64,000 nucleotides of DNA, from contig JAIQDT010000027.1 in the NCBI GenBank assembly GCA_021521415.1, forward strand, positions 1,201,001 to 1,265,000, in the 5' to 3' direction. Numbering within the stretch: position 1 is the stretch's first letter; each line of letters begins with the position of its first letter. Under the pieces are notes generated by a model. It saw nothing but the letters and a program-made list of their open reading frames with translations. It searched no databases and was not told the DNA's origin. Position numbers and translations under genes: made by a program. Source of the stretch: Bidens hawaiensis (Eukaryota > Streptophyta > Magnoliopsida > Asterales > Asteraceae). Shown piece after piece: positions 11,301 through 22,436 of the stretch.

Positions 11301-12903
11301 TTGTGCCATCAAGTACCACCCTGCCAAGGCCAATGTAGTGGCCGACGCTCTCAGCAGGAACAAAACCGATAAACCCAGGCGAGTGCGAGCATTGCAACTC
11401 ACGATTCATGCCAGCTTACCCGATCAGATTCGCGATGCACAACTTGAAGCTTTGAAGGATGATAATCTTCCATCGGAACTCATGCGGGGCATGAACAAGC
11501 AACTTGAAACCAGATCGGACGGGGTTCGATATTTTGAGAACCGGATTTGGGTTCCATGGTACGGAGAGTTGAGAACTCTGGTGATGGACGAAGCACACAA
11601 GTCCCGATATTCTATCCACCCTGGCTCAGATAAAATGTATCATGACTTAAAGGCACTTTACTGGTGGCCAAATATGAAAGCTGAAATTGCCACCTACGTG
11701 AGCAAATGCTTGACTTGTGCCAGAGTCAAAATAGAATATCAGAAACCATCTGGTTTGCTGCAACAACCGGAACTTCCAATGTGGAAATGGGAACACATCT
11801 CAATGGATTTTATCACGGGTTTACCTAAGACACCGACGGGATGCGATACCATCTGGGTGATCGTTGACCGGTTGACTAAGTCGGCACACTTCTTAGCAAT
11901 TAAGGAATCGGACAAAATGGAAAGATTGACTCGCGTCTACATGAAGGAAGTAGTGTTTAGACACGGAGTGCCTGTCTCAATTATTTCTGATCGAGATTCC
12001 CGTTTCACTTCGCACTTTTGGAAGTCGCTACAGAGTGCCCTAGGCACACGCCTTGATATGAGCACAGCATACCATCCTCAGACGGATGGGCAAAGTGAAC
12101 GAACTATTCAGACCTTAGAGGACATGCTGCGTGCATGTGTGTTGGATTTCGGAAAAAGTTGGGAACCTCACTTAACTTTGGAAGATTTCTCGTATAATAA
12201 CAGCTACCACGCAAGTATTAAAGCAGCGCCGTTTGAAGTGCTGTACGGACGGAAGTGTCGATCACCTCTCTGCTGCGTAGAGGTGGGTGATAGCCAAATC
12301 ACTGGTCCAGAACTGGTACTCGAAACTTCGGAAAAGATTGTTCAAATCCGAAACCGCATGGCAGCAGCACGAGATCGTCAAAAGAGTTACGCCGACAAGC
12401 GCCGAAAACCTCTCGAATTTCAAGTGAACGATCAAGTGTTACTCAAAGTCTCACCTTGGAAAGGTGTGGTTCGCTTTGGAAAGCGAAACAAACTCAACCC
12501 ACGATATGTTGGTCCTTACCGGATAACGGAACGCGTTGGTCCGGTGGCGTACCGACTGGACTTACCAACGGAACTCAGCAGTGTACACAATGTTTTTCAC
12601 GTATCCAATTTGAAGAAATGCCTATCTGATGAAACCCAAGTAGTCCCTTTGGACGAACTGCAAGTTGATGAACAGCTACGCTTCATTGAAGAACCAGTTG
12701 AAGTTTTGGATTGGGAAACCAAAACACTCAAGCACAGCAAAATTCCAATCGTTAAGGTTCGTTGGAACTCAAGACGTGGACCGGAGTTCACGTGGGAACG
12801 CGAGGATCAAATGATGAAAAAGTATCCTCACCTTTTTGAAGGGCTGACCAAACACAGAAAACCGCGAAACCCGACAAACCGTCAGAAATCACCGGAGGTA
12901 TGA
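8315..12903 (+). pseudogene. gag-pol: Gypsy-1 gag-pol polyprotein, one frameshift, otherwise intact
   Basis: It encodes capsid, protease, reverse transcriptase, RNase H and integrase. The first frame (8315-10507) has a gag domain around residues 60-220, a zinc-knuckle region at 306-366 (the last one, [14 protein letters not shown], is canonical; the middle one has Tyr where its first Cys is expected), protease DTGA at 423-426, and the start of RT (INYRELNK). The second frame (10492-12903) continues RT with FIDD at its residues 31-34, then RNase H (HCDAS, YTDHKS, ADALSR), the integrase HHCC module, DDE residues (MDFITG, SDRDSR, QSERT) and a chromodomain-like tail. The frames overlap at 10488-10492, where one base appears missing relative to the family. 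That single break and the Cys change are the only clear lesions. Confidence 0.93.
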
Positions 12904-13034
12904 ATTAAATTTCGGGACGAAATTTCTTTCTACTAGGGGATGATATGACAAACTGAAAATTTTTCTTACTTTTCAGACACTCATCACGACTTGACTCAAA
13001 TTTTCGGGACGAAAATTCTTTAACATGGGAATGA
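12904..13034 (+). other. Gypsy-1 3' segment and polypurine-like tract before the LTR
   Basis: Identical to 4402-4532. The purine-rich ACATGGGAATGA directly precedes the LTR TG and is the likely plus-strand primer. A related block ~90 bp upstream (CTAGGGGATGA then TATGACA) looks like a second, older copy of the same boundary. Confidence 0.7.
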
Positions 13035-15607
13035 TGTGACAATCGTCAATTTCAGGTTAACTCCGTTAACTCAACTCCGTCAATTCAAACTTAAAGATCA
13101 TTGAATCTATAACGCACACCTCATTACATTTAAACTAGGGTTTAAATGACGCTTGACAATTACTACATGTGTAGTCTTTCGGGAATTTGCACCGAAACGC
13201 AAACGAGTTGACGCAAACAATTGGTGAATAAACGAAAAACGTCAAAACAATAATTATGTGATAATTATGTATTAGACTTATGTGTTATGTGATAACATTG
13301 TATAAACGTTAACTCAATGTGCTAGAACTAGTTATTTAAGCTAGAAAAGTAACATTTGGAAGTTGAGGGACTAAAGTGTAACATGTTATTATAAATAATA
13401 ACATAAACCTAAAACCCTAACACTCTTTCTCTCCTCCCACACCAATCGGCCCTCCCTCTCATCCCCTTGGCAGCCGTCGGCCATCACACACACACATACA
13501 AGCAATTTTTCAAGCTTTTGATTGAAGATTAAGGTGCTAGGAAGGTATAAACGACTATCCCTTGCATCCTTTATACTTAATTTCGATTTTTAATGGATTA
13601 ATTAAAAACCCTAGGGCCGATTTTTGTATATAAGTTGTGTTCATATGTCTTGTTTGATTTGATGATGTATTGATGATGATTTGATAACTAGAATGGATAT
13701 TATTACATGTTAATTGTTGTGTCTTTGATTTTGAGATCAAATAAAACCCTAACCATATATGTATGGTGTAATTGATATGCATGGATAGTGGTTAGGTGTC
13801 TAGAGTGTTATATGAACGGATTATGGTCCATAGATAGTTAATATGTTGAGTTTTGTTGCAAACAGTTTCTGGACAGATTGTGTTGTTGATGTTCAATTGA
13901 CTGTATCTGGGTGTAAATATGAAAATTGGTTGAGATTATTGATACTACAGTAAACTAGGTTGAGTCTAGTTTCTAAAGAATATAAATTTGCAATTTTTAG
14001 ACGTGTAAAAGTTAACCTTTATGATTTTACAAAAACGTTGTGCAAAGCTGAGTTGTTAGACCTGCTGTTAGGTTTTTTTGTAAATGTTATATCTCATGAA
14101 CTACGAGACCAATTGGGTTGTTTCCACTTCTGGAAGTTGACTTGTTGAGTTAGGAACCTAACCCAAGTGGTCTTGCATTTGTTGGATTTTTCATTTAACG
14201 GGAATTTCAAATAACATTCTGTTGCGCATGAATTTGACTGTTATGAGCTTGCTGTAATGTTATGATCATTATGAGAAATCTATGTGGAATAAAAATAAAA
14301 TAAAACATGTTCTGGAAACCTAACACATATATGCTTTTGTGATGATTTTCGGTAAATTAATTGAGATGCTATGATCGGTGGAATAGTACAATCTTTCAAG
14401 TAGAATTTCTGTCTCGGTGAAACTAGCTGCTGAATTTTGTGAAAATGCATGAAACATGATACTTGCTATATAATTGTTATGTTTTGACCAAATTGCCCCT
14501 GTGGGGAATACTTGCTAAATAGTTGTCGTGTTTTGACCAAATTGCCCTTGCGGGGAATAATTGCTAGTTATGTACATTATTAATACATGACACGTAAATA
14601 ATTGTTCACACATGTATGTATCACGAATGTACTTGTTAAAGTCACACACGATTCACAAACGAAACACGAAACACATTGTGTGCATAGGTATTATGTGCCG
14701 AGTCTAGAGACTCGATAATAGTTCCGACACTTAGAAAAATCTCTTTGTTGTTTTAGAACGCTAGAGAGAGTTTTTCTGTGACGCGCATCCTTTGGTGATT
14801 TATTTTGGGAATTCTTCGCAAACAGTGAGTTCACTTACCCCTCTAAACTATTTTCAAACGCTTTTCACTTGGGGAGATAACATACTCCGAAAACGCATTT
14901 AAGATTTTGTTAATATAAATTATATATCACTTGTAAAGACTAAGTGGCAAACGCAATAACTAAAGTCCTTCATTCACATCGAACCGTTTAGTATTGGATA
15001 ATAGCGAGTCATTGTTGAGTAGTACTACTGGGTTTGACAAACCCCATCCAACGCTAAACTCGACTGGAGGTCGAGTGGGTGTAATCTTGGCTAAACAAAT
15101 ACCATGGTCGGGATAGACCTGGTGGCAAGGCAAATGATAAACAGTCAGCTTCGGTGTCGAACACTTAGTAATACTTGTTTTATAGGCTAGCTACCTATAG
15201 ATATATAATTGACATAACACTATCTGGTAACGCAAAACGCTGAACGCAAAACGCTAAAAGCAAAACGCTGAACGCAAACGCTAAACGCTTTATTTTATAT
15301 AAACTTGTGAACTCACCAACCTCGTGTTGACACTTTTAGTATGTTATTCTCAGGTAGCCGAGGCGGGCGCGCGGTATAGGATCATGCATTGTTTGAAACG
15401 CTTTTGTTTATGCAACCTGATTTTAAACTATTATTATGGGGTTTTGAGTCGTCCTGCGTAACGCAACTTTTGTCTTTTGGTTTTTACGCTTCCGCACTTA
15501 TTTTCATTTAAACGTTTTTATGGTTTGATTATAACTAATGATTCCGATCCTGTTAGTTCGCACCCTCTGACGGTAAAACTCCGTTAGTGGATTTTGAGGG
15601 TGTGACA
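13035..15607 (+). repeat. Gypsy-1 downstream (3') LTR
   Basis: This 2573-bp LTR has the same TGTGACA...TGTGACA ends as 4533-7120. It carries the 14-bp AACGC-type repeat near 15230-15290 and the same TATA/pyrimidine patch near 13389-13438. The right flank begins TGGATCC and is not Gypsy-1 sequence. Confidence 0.93.
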
Positions 15608-16720
15608 TGGATCCTCTCTGCGTTTAGTAATACCGATCTGACCTAAGGGTTAAGACCTAAGTATTCTGCTTTATTTTCTTGGTATTTCATACAAGCCTTG
15701 GATCTTCTTCGCGTATACTATAAGCATAAATGTGTGAAAGTCATGTATCGATATCTGCGTGTAGAAATACCGATCTTAAGGGAATATTCTAACATTTTGA
15801 TTTATTTGCTATTTGCAATTTTTCCATGGGTCACAACTAATCATTTCCAGAAAAAGAAAAACATGTACATGTGAAATTCACTGTATAAAATATATAAAAA
15901 TTGTGTCTCATAGATGTGGTCCACATAAGATTTGTGTTTAATTGAACTTTAATCTGTGTCGTAAAGCTACCAAAGGATCTGTATAAAGTTTAAAGTGGAC
16001 AATTATATCTGCAATCATCGTTGGATTATGTGCATAAAAATGCCAAAATTGAAGTGGTTTCTAGGACGTTACTAGTCAATAGGATCCAATGTTATGATCT
16101 TTCTCACAAAAATATAAACTAGTTTTACTACTTACATTTACTGCTTTAATTTTCTTTTCGTTATTTTGAGAAAAATTCAAAATTATTTTTAGTGTGTTTT
16201 GATATAAACTTTGAAAAATCAAAAATATTTTGGCTGTGTTTTAGCGTAAATTTTGTAAAAGCCAAAAAGATTTTTTTTTCCAATTTATTTTTGATCTTTT
16301 GACAAGCGATGTATATTTTCAAATTGTTTTGTCGTGTTATTCAAATAGCTTCACCATTACACATTTTTGAATATACAATTTTGTACATCAAGATAAACTT
16401 TACAGTTTATTGATGGAATGTGTTGATTAACTGCAGTTTTGACAGAATGATGATTATTTAATTATTGAATCTTATCAAGATGGTGAATTTAAGTTGTGGC
16501 AGAGTACTCGAGTTAAGGGAGAGTGAAAATGCTTATCGTGTGTACAAGTTTGGTGCTGATAAAGATTGGAGACATACAACTAATGCCAAAGGGGAGTTTG
16601 TTAGTGCATAGTCTTCATGGCATTACCTGTATAAAGACACACAAGATCAACTGAAAGCAACAAAGAATAAAGTTTAACGCACTCTAGCAATTGTCAAGGT
16701 TGAGTCTGTTAGTGCATTGA
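15608..16720 (+). other. Remnant of the older retroelement interrupted by Gypsy-1
   Basis: AT-rich sequence without an open frame. The block at about 16140-16300 (alternating AAAATTC, TTTTGAAAAATC, TTTTAGTGTGTTT) is like the block at 3500-3700 to the left of Gypsy-1. This supports a single Copia-like host element split by Gypsy-1, its non-coding 3' part lying here. LTR ends could not be fixed. Confidence 0.4.
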
Positions 16721-17414
16721 ATGTGACAAGTGCTGAGAGTTTAACCAAGATAGTCGTTTAATGTGAAGTGTGACTCATTCATTAGAAGTATAAAGCATGG
16801 ATAACGAATGAGAACAAAGTTTAACGAATGTGCATGTCATGTCTAACGAATGGGAAGATCAACAGTATCGAATGAGTGTCAACATGTAAAGAATGTCTCC
16901 TGTAGTATAAATAGTGTCCGTTAGTTCATATGCAATAAGTTTTTAGAACCGTTCATTCTTACGAGACACATATTGTAACAATACTCTGTCAAAATTTCTA
17001 ATGAGCTTCAATGAGTTAATATTTAAATATCGCCTACATGCTCGGTCGTTTTCGTTCATTTATTAGTACCGAAATACACCTAAACAAATACCGTGCATTT
17101 TCGGTTTCATAGATCAATATCGAGTTCATCGATCCTCATCGGGGAAAGCAAGTTGACACTCATCGATCGTAAGAATGAAATATTTAAACACTCATTACAA
17201 ATGAACTAACTGACACTATTTACACTACATGAGACAGTCGTTACATGTGGACACTCATTCGTTACTGTTGATCTTCCCATTCGTTAGACAAGACATGCAC
17301 ATTCATTAAACTTTGTTCTCATTCATTATCCATGCTTTATATTTCTACTGAGTGAGTCACAAATACTTCTCATTAAATGACTATCTTGGTTAAACTCTCA
17401 GCACTTGTCACATT
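16721..17414. repeat. Large imperfect inverted repeat (~245-bp arms, ~200-bp loop)
   Basis: The left arm at 16721-16964 (starting ATGTGACAAGTGCTGAGAG) is repeated in inverse orientation at 17167-17414 (ending CTCTCAGCACTTGTCACAT). The arms are clearly related along their length, including ACGAATG-type repeats, and differ by scattered substitutions and small gaps. The loop is 16965-17166. This is either two opposed copies of a retroelement LTR region or a foldback element. Confidence 0.8.
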
Positions 17415-17820
17415 TCATGTACCTACAAAGAGTTAACGATAGTGGCCGGTTGTAATTAACTAATCATGTTACTCCTCTTGTCCTACATACTTTCCTTTGC
17501 GACCACACTTGTGCTAGGCTCTACAACTTACTTGCATTAATCATACAATCATACTATTAACATTCATAAAACCATCATACTATAAACATTCATCAAACTT
17601 TATCCTTAGAAATTAAGCTAGCATTCATAACAATTTATATCACAACATACATTCTAACACATGAAATAAATCATGTACCTTAACATATACTTCCACTCTT
17701 ACTATAATCATACATTCTAAAATTCAAACAACCATATTTTTTACTACCCGCAAGCCTGCTTGAGTGACATACGGTTATCCATACTGACTTTTTTCTTTGG
17801 TCCCAATCTCTGAAACTTAT
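17415..17820 (-). other. 5' leader of a minus-strand LTR element
   Basis: Non-coding sequence rich in CATTCAT, CATAC and TATAAAC. On the minus strand it directly follows the primer binding site at 17821-17832, so it is the start of the interior of the element whose LTR lies at 17836-21559. The rest of that interior is missing, replaced by the inverted repeat. Confidence 0.55.
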
Positions 17821-17832
17821 GCTCTAATACCA
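17821..17832 (-). other. Primer binding site, minus strand
   Basis: The minus strand reads TGGTATTAGAGC three bases after the LTR end. This is one base different from the standard initiator tRNA-Met site (TGGTATCAGAGC). Confidence 0.75.
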
Positions 17833-18207
17833 ACTTGTAAGGCCCCGGACCGAGGCACCCTACTTTAACTTTGGATTTACTCATAAACTTAGTCTGTTAC
17901 AACCGAAGAACATTCAAATTTGTAGCGGAAACTAAAACTTTTACATAAAAACTTTTTTCTCAACTAATCTTCAATATGGATAGCTCCGTACGCACCACAA
18001 ACTCACCAAGTCATTAACATAGCTGCATGCATACTAAAAGTCAGCTGCACATTGAGTGAGTTCTAACGTTTCTTTCTTTTCAAAAAATACGATTTAAAAA
18101 TAAATCACATCTTTTGAACATTCATACACAACTTATAATTACTCATTAATTCTTTACTTGTTCTATGCATGTCTATCAATTAATCCATAACTAGATTCAT
18201 ACATGCT

Positions 18208-18425
18208 TGCTCATAATTGAGCCGTCTATTTTTGCTCATAACAGAGTCGTCTGTTCTTGCTCATAACCGGGCCTCCTATTCTTGCTCATAACCAAGCCGT
18301 TTATTATTGCTCATAACCGATCCTCCTATTCTTGTTCATAACCAAGCCATAATTTCTTGCTCATAACCGAACCTCTTATTCTTGATTATAACCGAGTCAT
18401 CTATTCTTATCCATAAAAGGAACAT
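18208..18425. repeat. Minisatellite, ~27-bp unit, about 8 copies
   Basis: A diverged tandem array with core TTGCTCATAACCGAGCC followed by TCCTATTC-like sequence, repeated with a period near 27 bp inside the long LTR. Units differ mainly in the centre of the motif. Confidence 0.85.
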
Positions 18426-18904
18426 CCACTCATATCCGAAAAAGGAACCTTAGTGTCAAATCATGTAATGTTAGCTCATATCTTTAGAAAGAACAATAAA
18501 CATATAAACATTCTAGGGACACTTATCATTTAACCATATAAGAAACATACATTGCTATTACCGAAGCAACAACACATCAACTATCATTCTTACTATCCAT
18601 AGAAGGAACACCTGTTTATCGTATAAGCACTCGAATACTTCCCACGAGCATTCATGATGCGGACAAGTATAAGGTACAATAACCCCCTGATGTCCACGTC
18701 ATGACCCACTTGCGTTCTTCATACAACCTAGCATATAAAGACTTAAGTGTATTCCTTTTTTTAATAGTTTATCCATTTACTTTCTCATATAAAACATGTC
18801 ATATTCAAAATTTATCTTCTTTCGTAAGTATGCATACAACCCAAAAATGTTTAACACTTACTAGATTTAACTAAGCTGTTTATAATGATTACATATCTAA
18901 CAAT

Positions 18905-19190
18905 GAGTATTCCCAAAGTTCATTTGCAAAGTGTATTCTCATTTGCAAATAAGTATTCCCATTTGTAAACTAGTATTCTCATTTGCAACTTAGTATTCCC
19001 ATTTGCAAATAAGAATTCCCATTTGCAAATTAGAATTCCCATTTTCAATTTTCAAATTAGTATTCGCATTTGCAAATTAGTATTCTCATTTGCAACTAAG
19101 TACTCTCATTTGCAAATTTAGTATTCCCATTTGCAACTTAGTATTTCCATTTTCAAACTAGTATTCACATTTGTAACTAAGTATACTAAT
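18905..19190. repeat. Minisatellite, ~20-bp unit, about 14 copies
   Basis: Tandem copies of AGTATTCCCATTTGCAAAT with variants (TTCTCATT, TTCACATT, GCAACTT). Period is 19-21 bp. A smaller cluster of the same unit occurs at 20776-20848, more than 1.5 kb away within the same LTR. Confidence 0.9.
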
Positions 19191-20775
19191 GTGCTAAAAG
19201 TAGTCAAATAAAAACACGCTAAACTAGAAACTAAGTAACAAATTCTAGACTCTTAAGCTTAACTAAAACTACTAACCGACAAGTGAACCGATCGACTTTA
19301 GTACAGTTCAGTAAGTCCTAACATCTAACCCACAGACTCTTTAAGTTACGTTAACTAACTAATTAGACTCAACTGACTGACACGACTATTTATTTTTTAT
19401 ATTTGTTTAAAGGAGGTTTTAAAGTAATTAAATATTAAACTAATAAATTAACTAATTAAAAAAAGATAATTAATAAAACACGAGACAAATAGTTTGACTG
19501 ACGCAGATGATAAAGAAAACCACCTAGGCTTAAATCACCTAAGTTCCAGTTATCAATTAATTGGAAAATACTTGTTATTAAACTGGGATCGTAAAATAGA
19601 CACTCAAAAGAAAACCCGAACCGGACCCCTGACCTTTCTCAAGAAGACACATATGGGTTTCTAATAAGTTTTAAGACACACCAGTTTATATATTAAACTC
19701 CCTTACGGTTATTTAATTAATTATGAACGAGTACCTTTATAGTGAAATCCTACCTTACAACGCGGAAATCTAAGGTAACCTAATAAACTGAATTGACTCT
19801 CTAGACAATGTTAATTAATCAAACATATACGGACTCCTTATGAAGAACTAAATCAACAATCTTAATCAACAAAGATCTAACAATAACCTATCACCTTACA
19901 GCTTTTTTAGGTTAACTACAAGCTTTTATTTGTTTGACTATAATTCCTATGATCTTATTGCAAATCAATCATAAACTAGTCAAGAACACATAATGACCTA
20001 ACAAAATCCTATTATATGACAGACAATCAACAAGGATAATATGGAATAATAAAACGCATCAATCAAAACCAAGCACACATATGCATCAATCAAATAAAAT
20101 CAAATAGTTTATTGATTCATAAAACCATAACGAAAAGCATAATCCAAATAATGTTTAGCCTTGGCAGTCTATAATGTTTAGCCTAGCATCTTAAATTCAA
20201 ACAAAATAGTAACAATAGAAATCATGGTGAAAATAATAGAAATGAAATATTAAAGGCGATAAATCCCGTAGTCTTCGATCTTCAACGTTAAGCTCTTTAT
20301 TGGGTGATTCAGTGTCTTCAAAACCGCCAAATAACTCCAATAATAGCCCCAATAAACTCCAAATTCGTCTGGTGGCTGAAGTTTATTTTTCAGGTTAAGG
20401 TTAGGGGTGTATTTATAGTAAACTGGGCCCAAAACCTGGCAAATCGGTAACTTTCTGGAACAATTGGGTCTAGGCACCGCGCAACCAGGGCCTGACCACC
20501 TGGCCGCTCGGCGCGGCGTGGTCTATAGGGAAGGGCCGGTCTGACATGCCGGTTAGACTGGCCGGTCCTTTCAATTTCTTTCCTGATGCGTTCTGGCTTC
20601 TCGTTTAGGCTTATTTTGACACCTTTTTCGCCCTTTTCAACTACGATCAACTTCCGGAACCTTCAAAACACAAAAATGTTAGTAGTATACAAATCTTAAA
20701 TAAAAATGAACAAAAACTAATTAAATGTTATATAAAATATACAAGGGAAATATATATATTTATCATTATATTATA

Positions 20776-20848
20776 TACCCATTTGCAAATTAGTATTACC
20801 ATTTGCAAATTACTATTTTCATTTGCAACTTAGTATTCCCATTGTTTT
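20776..20848. repeat. Second cluster of the CCCATTTGCAAAT minisatellite
   Basis: About four units of the motif seen at 18905-19190 (CCCATTTGCAAATTAGTATT and variants). It is separated from the main array by 1.6 kb that contains no copies. Confidence 0.85.
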
Positions 20849-21559
20849 ATGAACTAAACCTTAGTTGCTTAACATGAACTAGTCCAAATAGCCTGTTTAT
20901 TATAAATTTTGAGACTTTAACAAAATGTTCCATCCCGATCTAGTGGCATACTAAATTTCATGTAAAACAGACTTCTATTACCCATCAATTTTACAAACCG
21001 AGATTTAATCGTTTATCCCGAATCAAACCTATCAGCTCACTTATGACAAATGTTACAACTTTAATACTCAGTATGTACCGATCTAGCATCCTACCAATTT
21101 TTATGGCAATCTGACGTCAAATACATAACCTTTTTTGCTAAAACATACATTTTCCAGGTCGGTTCAGATTTCCTTCGAGGTCGGTTCAGATCAAGATCTT
21201 GACACGCATTTGATCATGATCTTTCTTATAAATACACAACACACAAATATTATATGATTCTTGATTGTTCCTCTTGTTTCTAGATCTGACTTTAGTTGGA
21301 AAGTGGAGAGTTTGTGTGTGTATAGGCAAAAGATGAAAATGAGATCTAGGGTTTTAAGAAATATTTAAGGACCTTTTATACCTTACCTCCATGGACTTTA
21401 AGCCCATTACCACCCTTAAGTCAATGTTTTATTTCTAAGGCCACTACCCACTTATTATTATTTAAAATAGTTAAATTTTAATAGGTAGTAATAACAATAT
21501 TATTATTAATAAAAAATAAAATCTTTTATTATTATTTATTTACGAAGACGGATGTTACA

Positions 21560-22371
21560 GTTATCTCGAGGAAAAGAGATATGCATACCCTTAGGTACCA
21601 CCCGCGGGTCGGATAGGAACTCCTCATATCCTACCCGCGGGACATATGGATCACTCGCTTAACCGTCTAAGGGAGAAACACCCACATGACATATGCGGAA
21701 GCATCCTGGCGCCCTCAGAAGTCATCCGCATGATGGGGTATCCGTCCGCACAAGATGATCGGGAGGCAATGCCTTAGGACAACTGTCATTAACTAATTAC
21801 TTTCCAGAATGTTTCCCAAGATGCTTTCTTGGGCAATACGTGACTCATCAGCCAATGAATGAAGGACATCTGGCCAGGTTTTTATAACCGTGCACATGGC
21901 CAGGGTTTTATCCGTCCTATCACGGGGTGACACGTTTCCAGGTTGTTATACCCATGCACATGGGACGTATAGCTCAACCTATCACAAAGGGACACGCGTC
22001 CAGACGGTTATTGAGATCTTCTAGAAAGGGACAGCTGGCCCAATCACCTTCCCACATCCTTCGGCTAAAAATACCTTGTCAAACTGCATGAGGTATTCAT
22101 TCATTCATTCACATACACTGCCACTGTACTTACTCTGTTTACTTTAGTACTTTCTCTCTTAAGAACTGTACTGATTCTCATGCTGGAGGGTAGTTACGGG
22201 AAGACCCCCCTCTTGTCCTTCCCATGACAAGACTCACGGTGTCTGTTTTGTAGGTTCCGGTCACTGGACTTTAGGGAGTTATACTCATATTGTGTTGGTT
22301 GTTATCGTATCCTACCCTGTGGACTCATTAGATCCTGGACCCGACTAGGGGATTGGATCCGTGATTCTTCA
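21560..22371 (+). repeat. Gypsy-2 5' LTR
   Basis: Matches 36941-37757 from the shared block ACCACCCGCGGGTCGG to the end ATTGGATCCGTG...TCA. The first ~30 bp are poorly conserved between the copies and the exact left edge is uncertain. The TATA box seen in the 3' copy (GCTATAAATA) reads GCTAAAAATA here (22065-22074). Confidence 0.85.
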
Positions 22372-22389
22372 TTGGCGCCATCCGTTTTG
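22372..22389 (+). other. Gypsy-2 primer binding site
   Basis: TTGGCGCCATCCGTTTTG directly follows the LTR. The TGGCGCC core is typical for Tat/Athila elements and differs from the initiator-Met site used by the neighbouring elements. The exact tRNA was not determined. Confidence 0.6.
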
Positions 22390-22436
22390 GTTTTAGAATT
22401 GCATAAGTTTTCGTTGGTTTTTCGGTTCGTTAAATA

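Larger units (their letters stand above)
3783..15607 (+). mobile_element. Gypsy-1: chromovirus-type LTR retrotransposon in partial tandem array
   Basis: The order is a 5'-truncated 3' end (3783-4532), LTR (4533-7120), complete interior (7121-13034), LTR (13035-15607). Positions 3783-5416 repeat 12285-13918 with an offset of 8502 and only two substitutions seen. Both LTRs start TGTGACAATC and end GGGTGTGACA. The interior has an initiator-Met-tRNA-type primer binding site, an extra ORF, and a fused gag-pol with a chromodomain-like C terminus, as in Tekay/Del-type chromoviruses. No target-site duplication is expected at the truncated left edge and none is seen. This is the youngest large element in the window by LTR similarity (about 1% overall). 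Confidence 0.9.
17836..21559 (-). repeat. Long (3.7-kb) LTR of a Gypsy-type element, minus strand
   Basis: On the minus strand it starts TGTAACATCCGTC (at 21559) and ends GGGGCCTTACA (at 17836), giving TG...CA termini next to a primer binding site. It is therefore the 5' LTR of an element pointing left whose interior has been lost. It contains no substantial open frame. It carries two minisatellites (18208-18425 and 18905-19190), a further short cluster at 20776-20848, and a GC-rich island around 20460-20570. The right end abuts the Tat element LTR at 21560 without a visible target-site duplication. Confidence 0.75.

Noticed and set aside
15601..15620. Target-site duplication for Gypsy-1
   Set aside because: Left edge at 3783 is an internal truncation, so the flanks (GATTT left, TGGAT right) are not expected to match and do not.
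18208..19190. Regularly repeated units as a CRISPR array
   Set aside because: Units are contiguous diverged tandem repeats without constant-length unique spacers, in plant nuclear DNA.
20250..20650. Minus-strand frames of 75 and 86 codons in the long LTR, the latter Arg/Pro-rich
   Set aside because: Located in a GC-rich island of an LTR, overlapping in different frames, no domain; likely chance.
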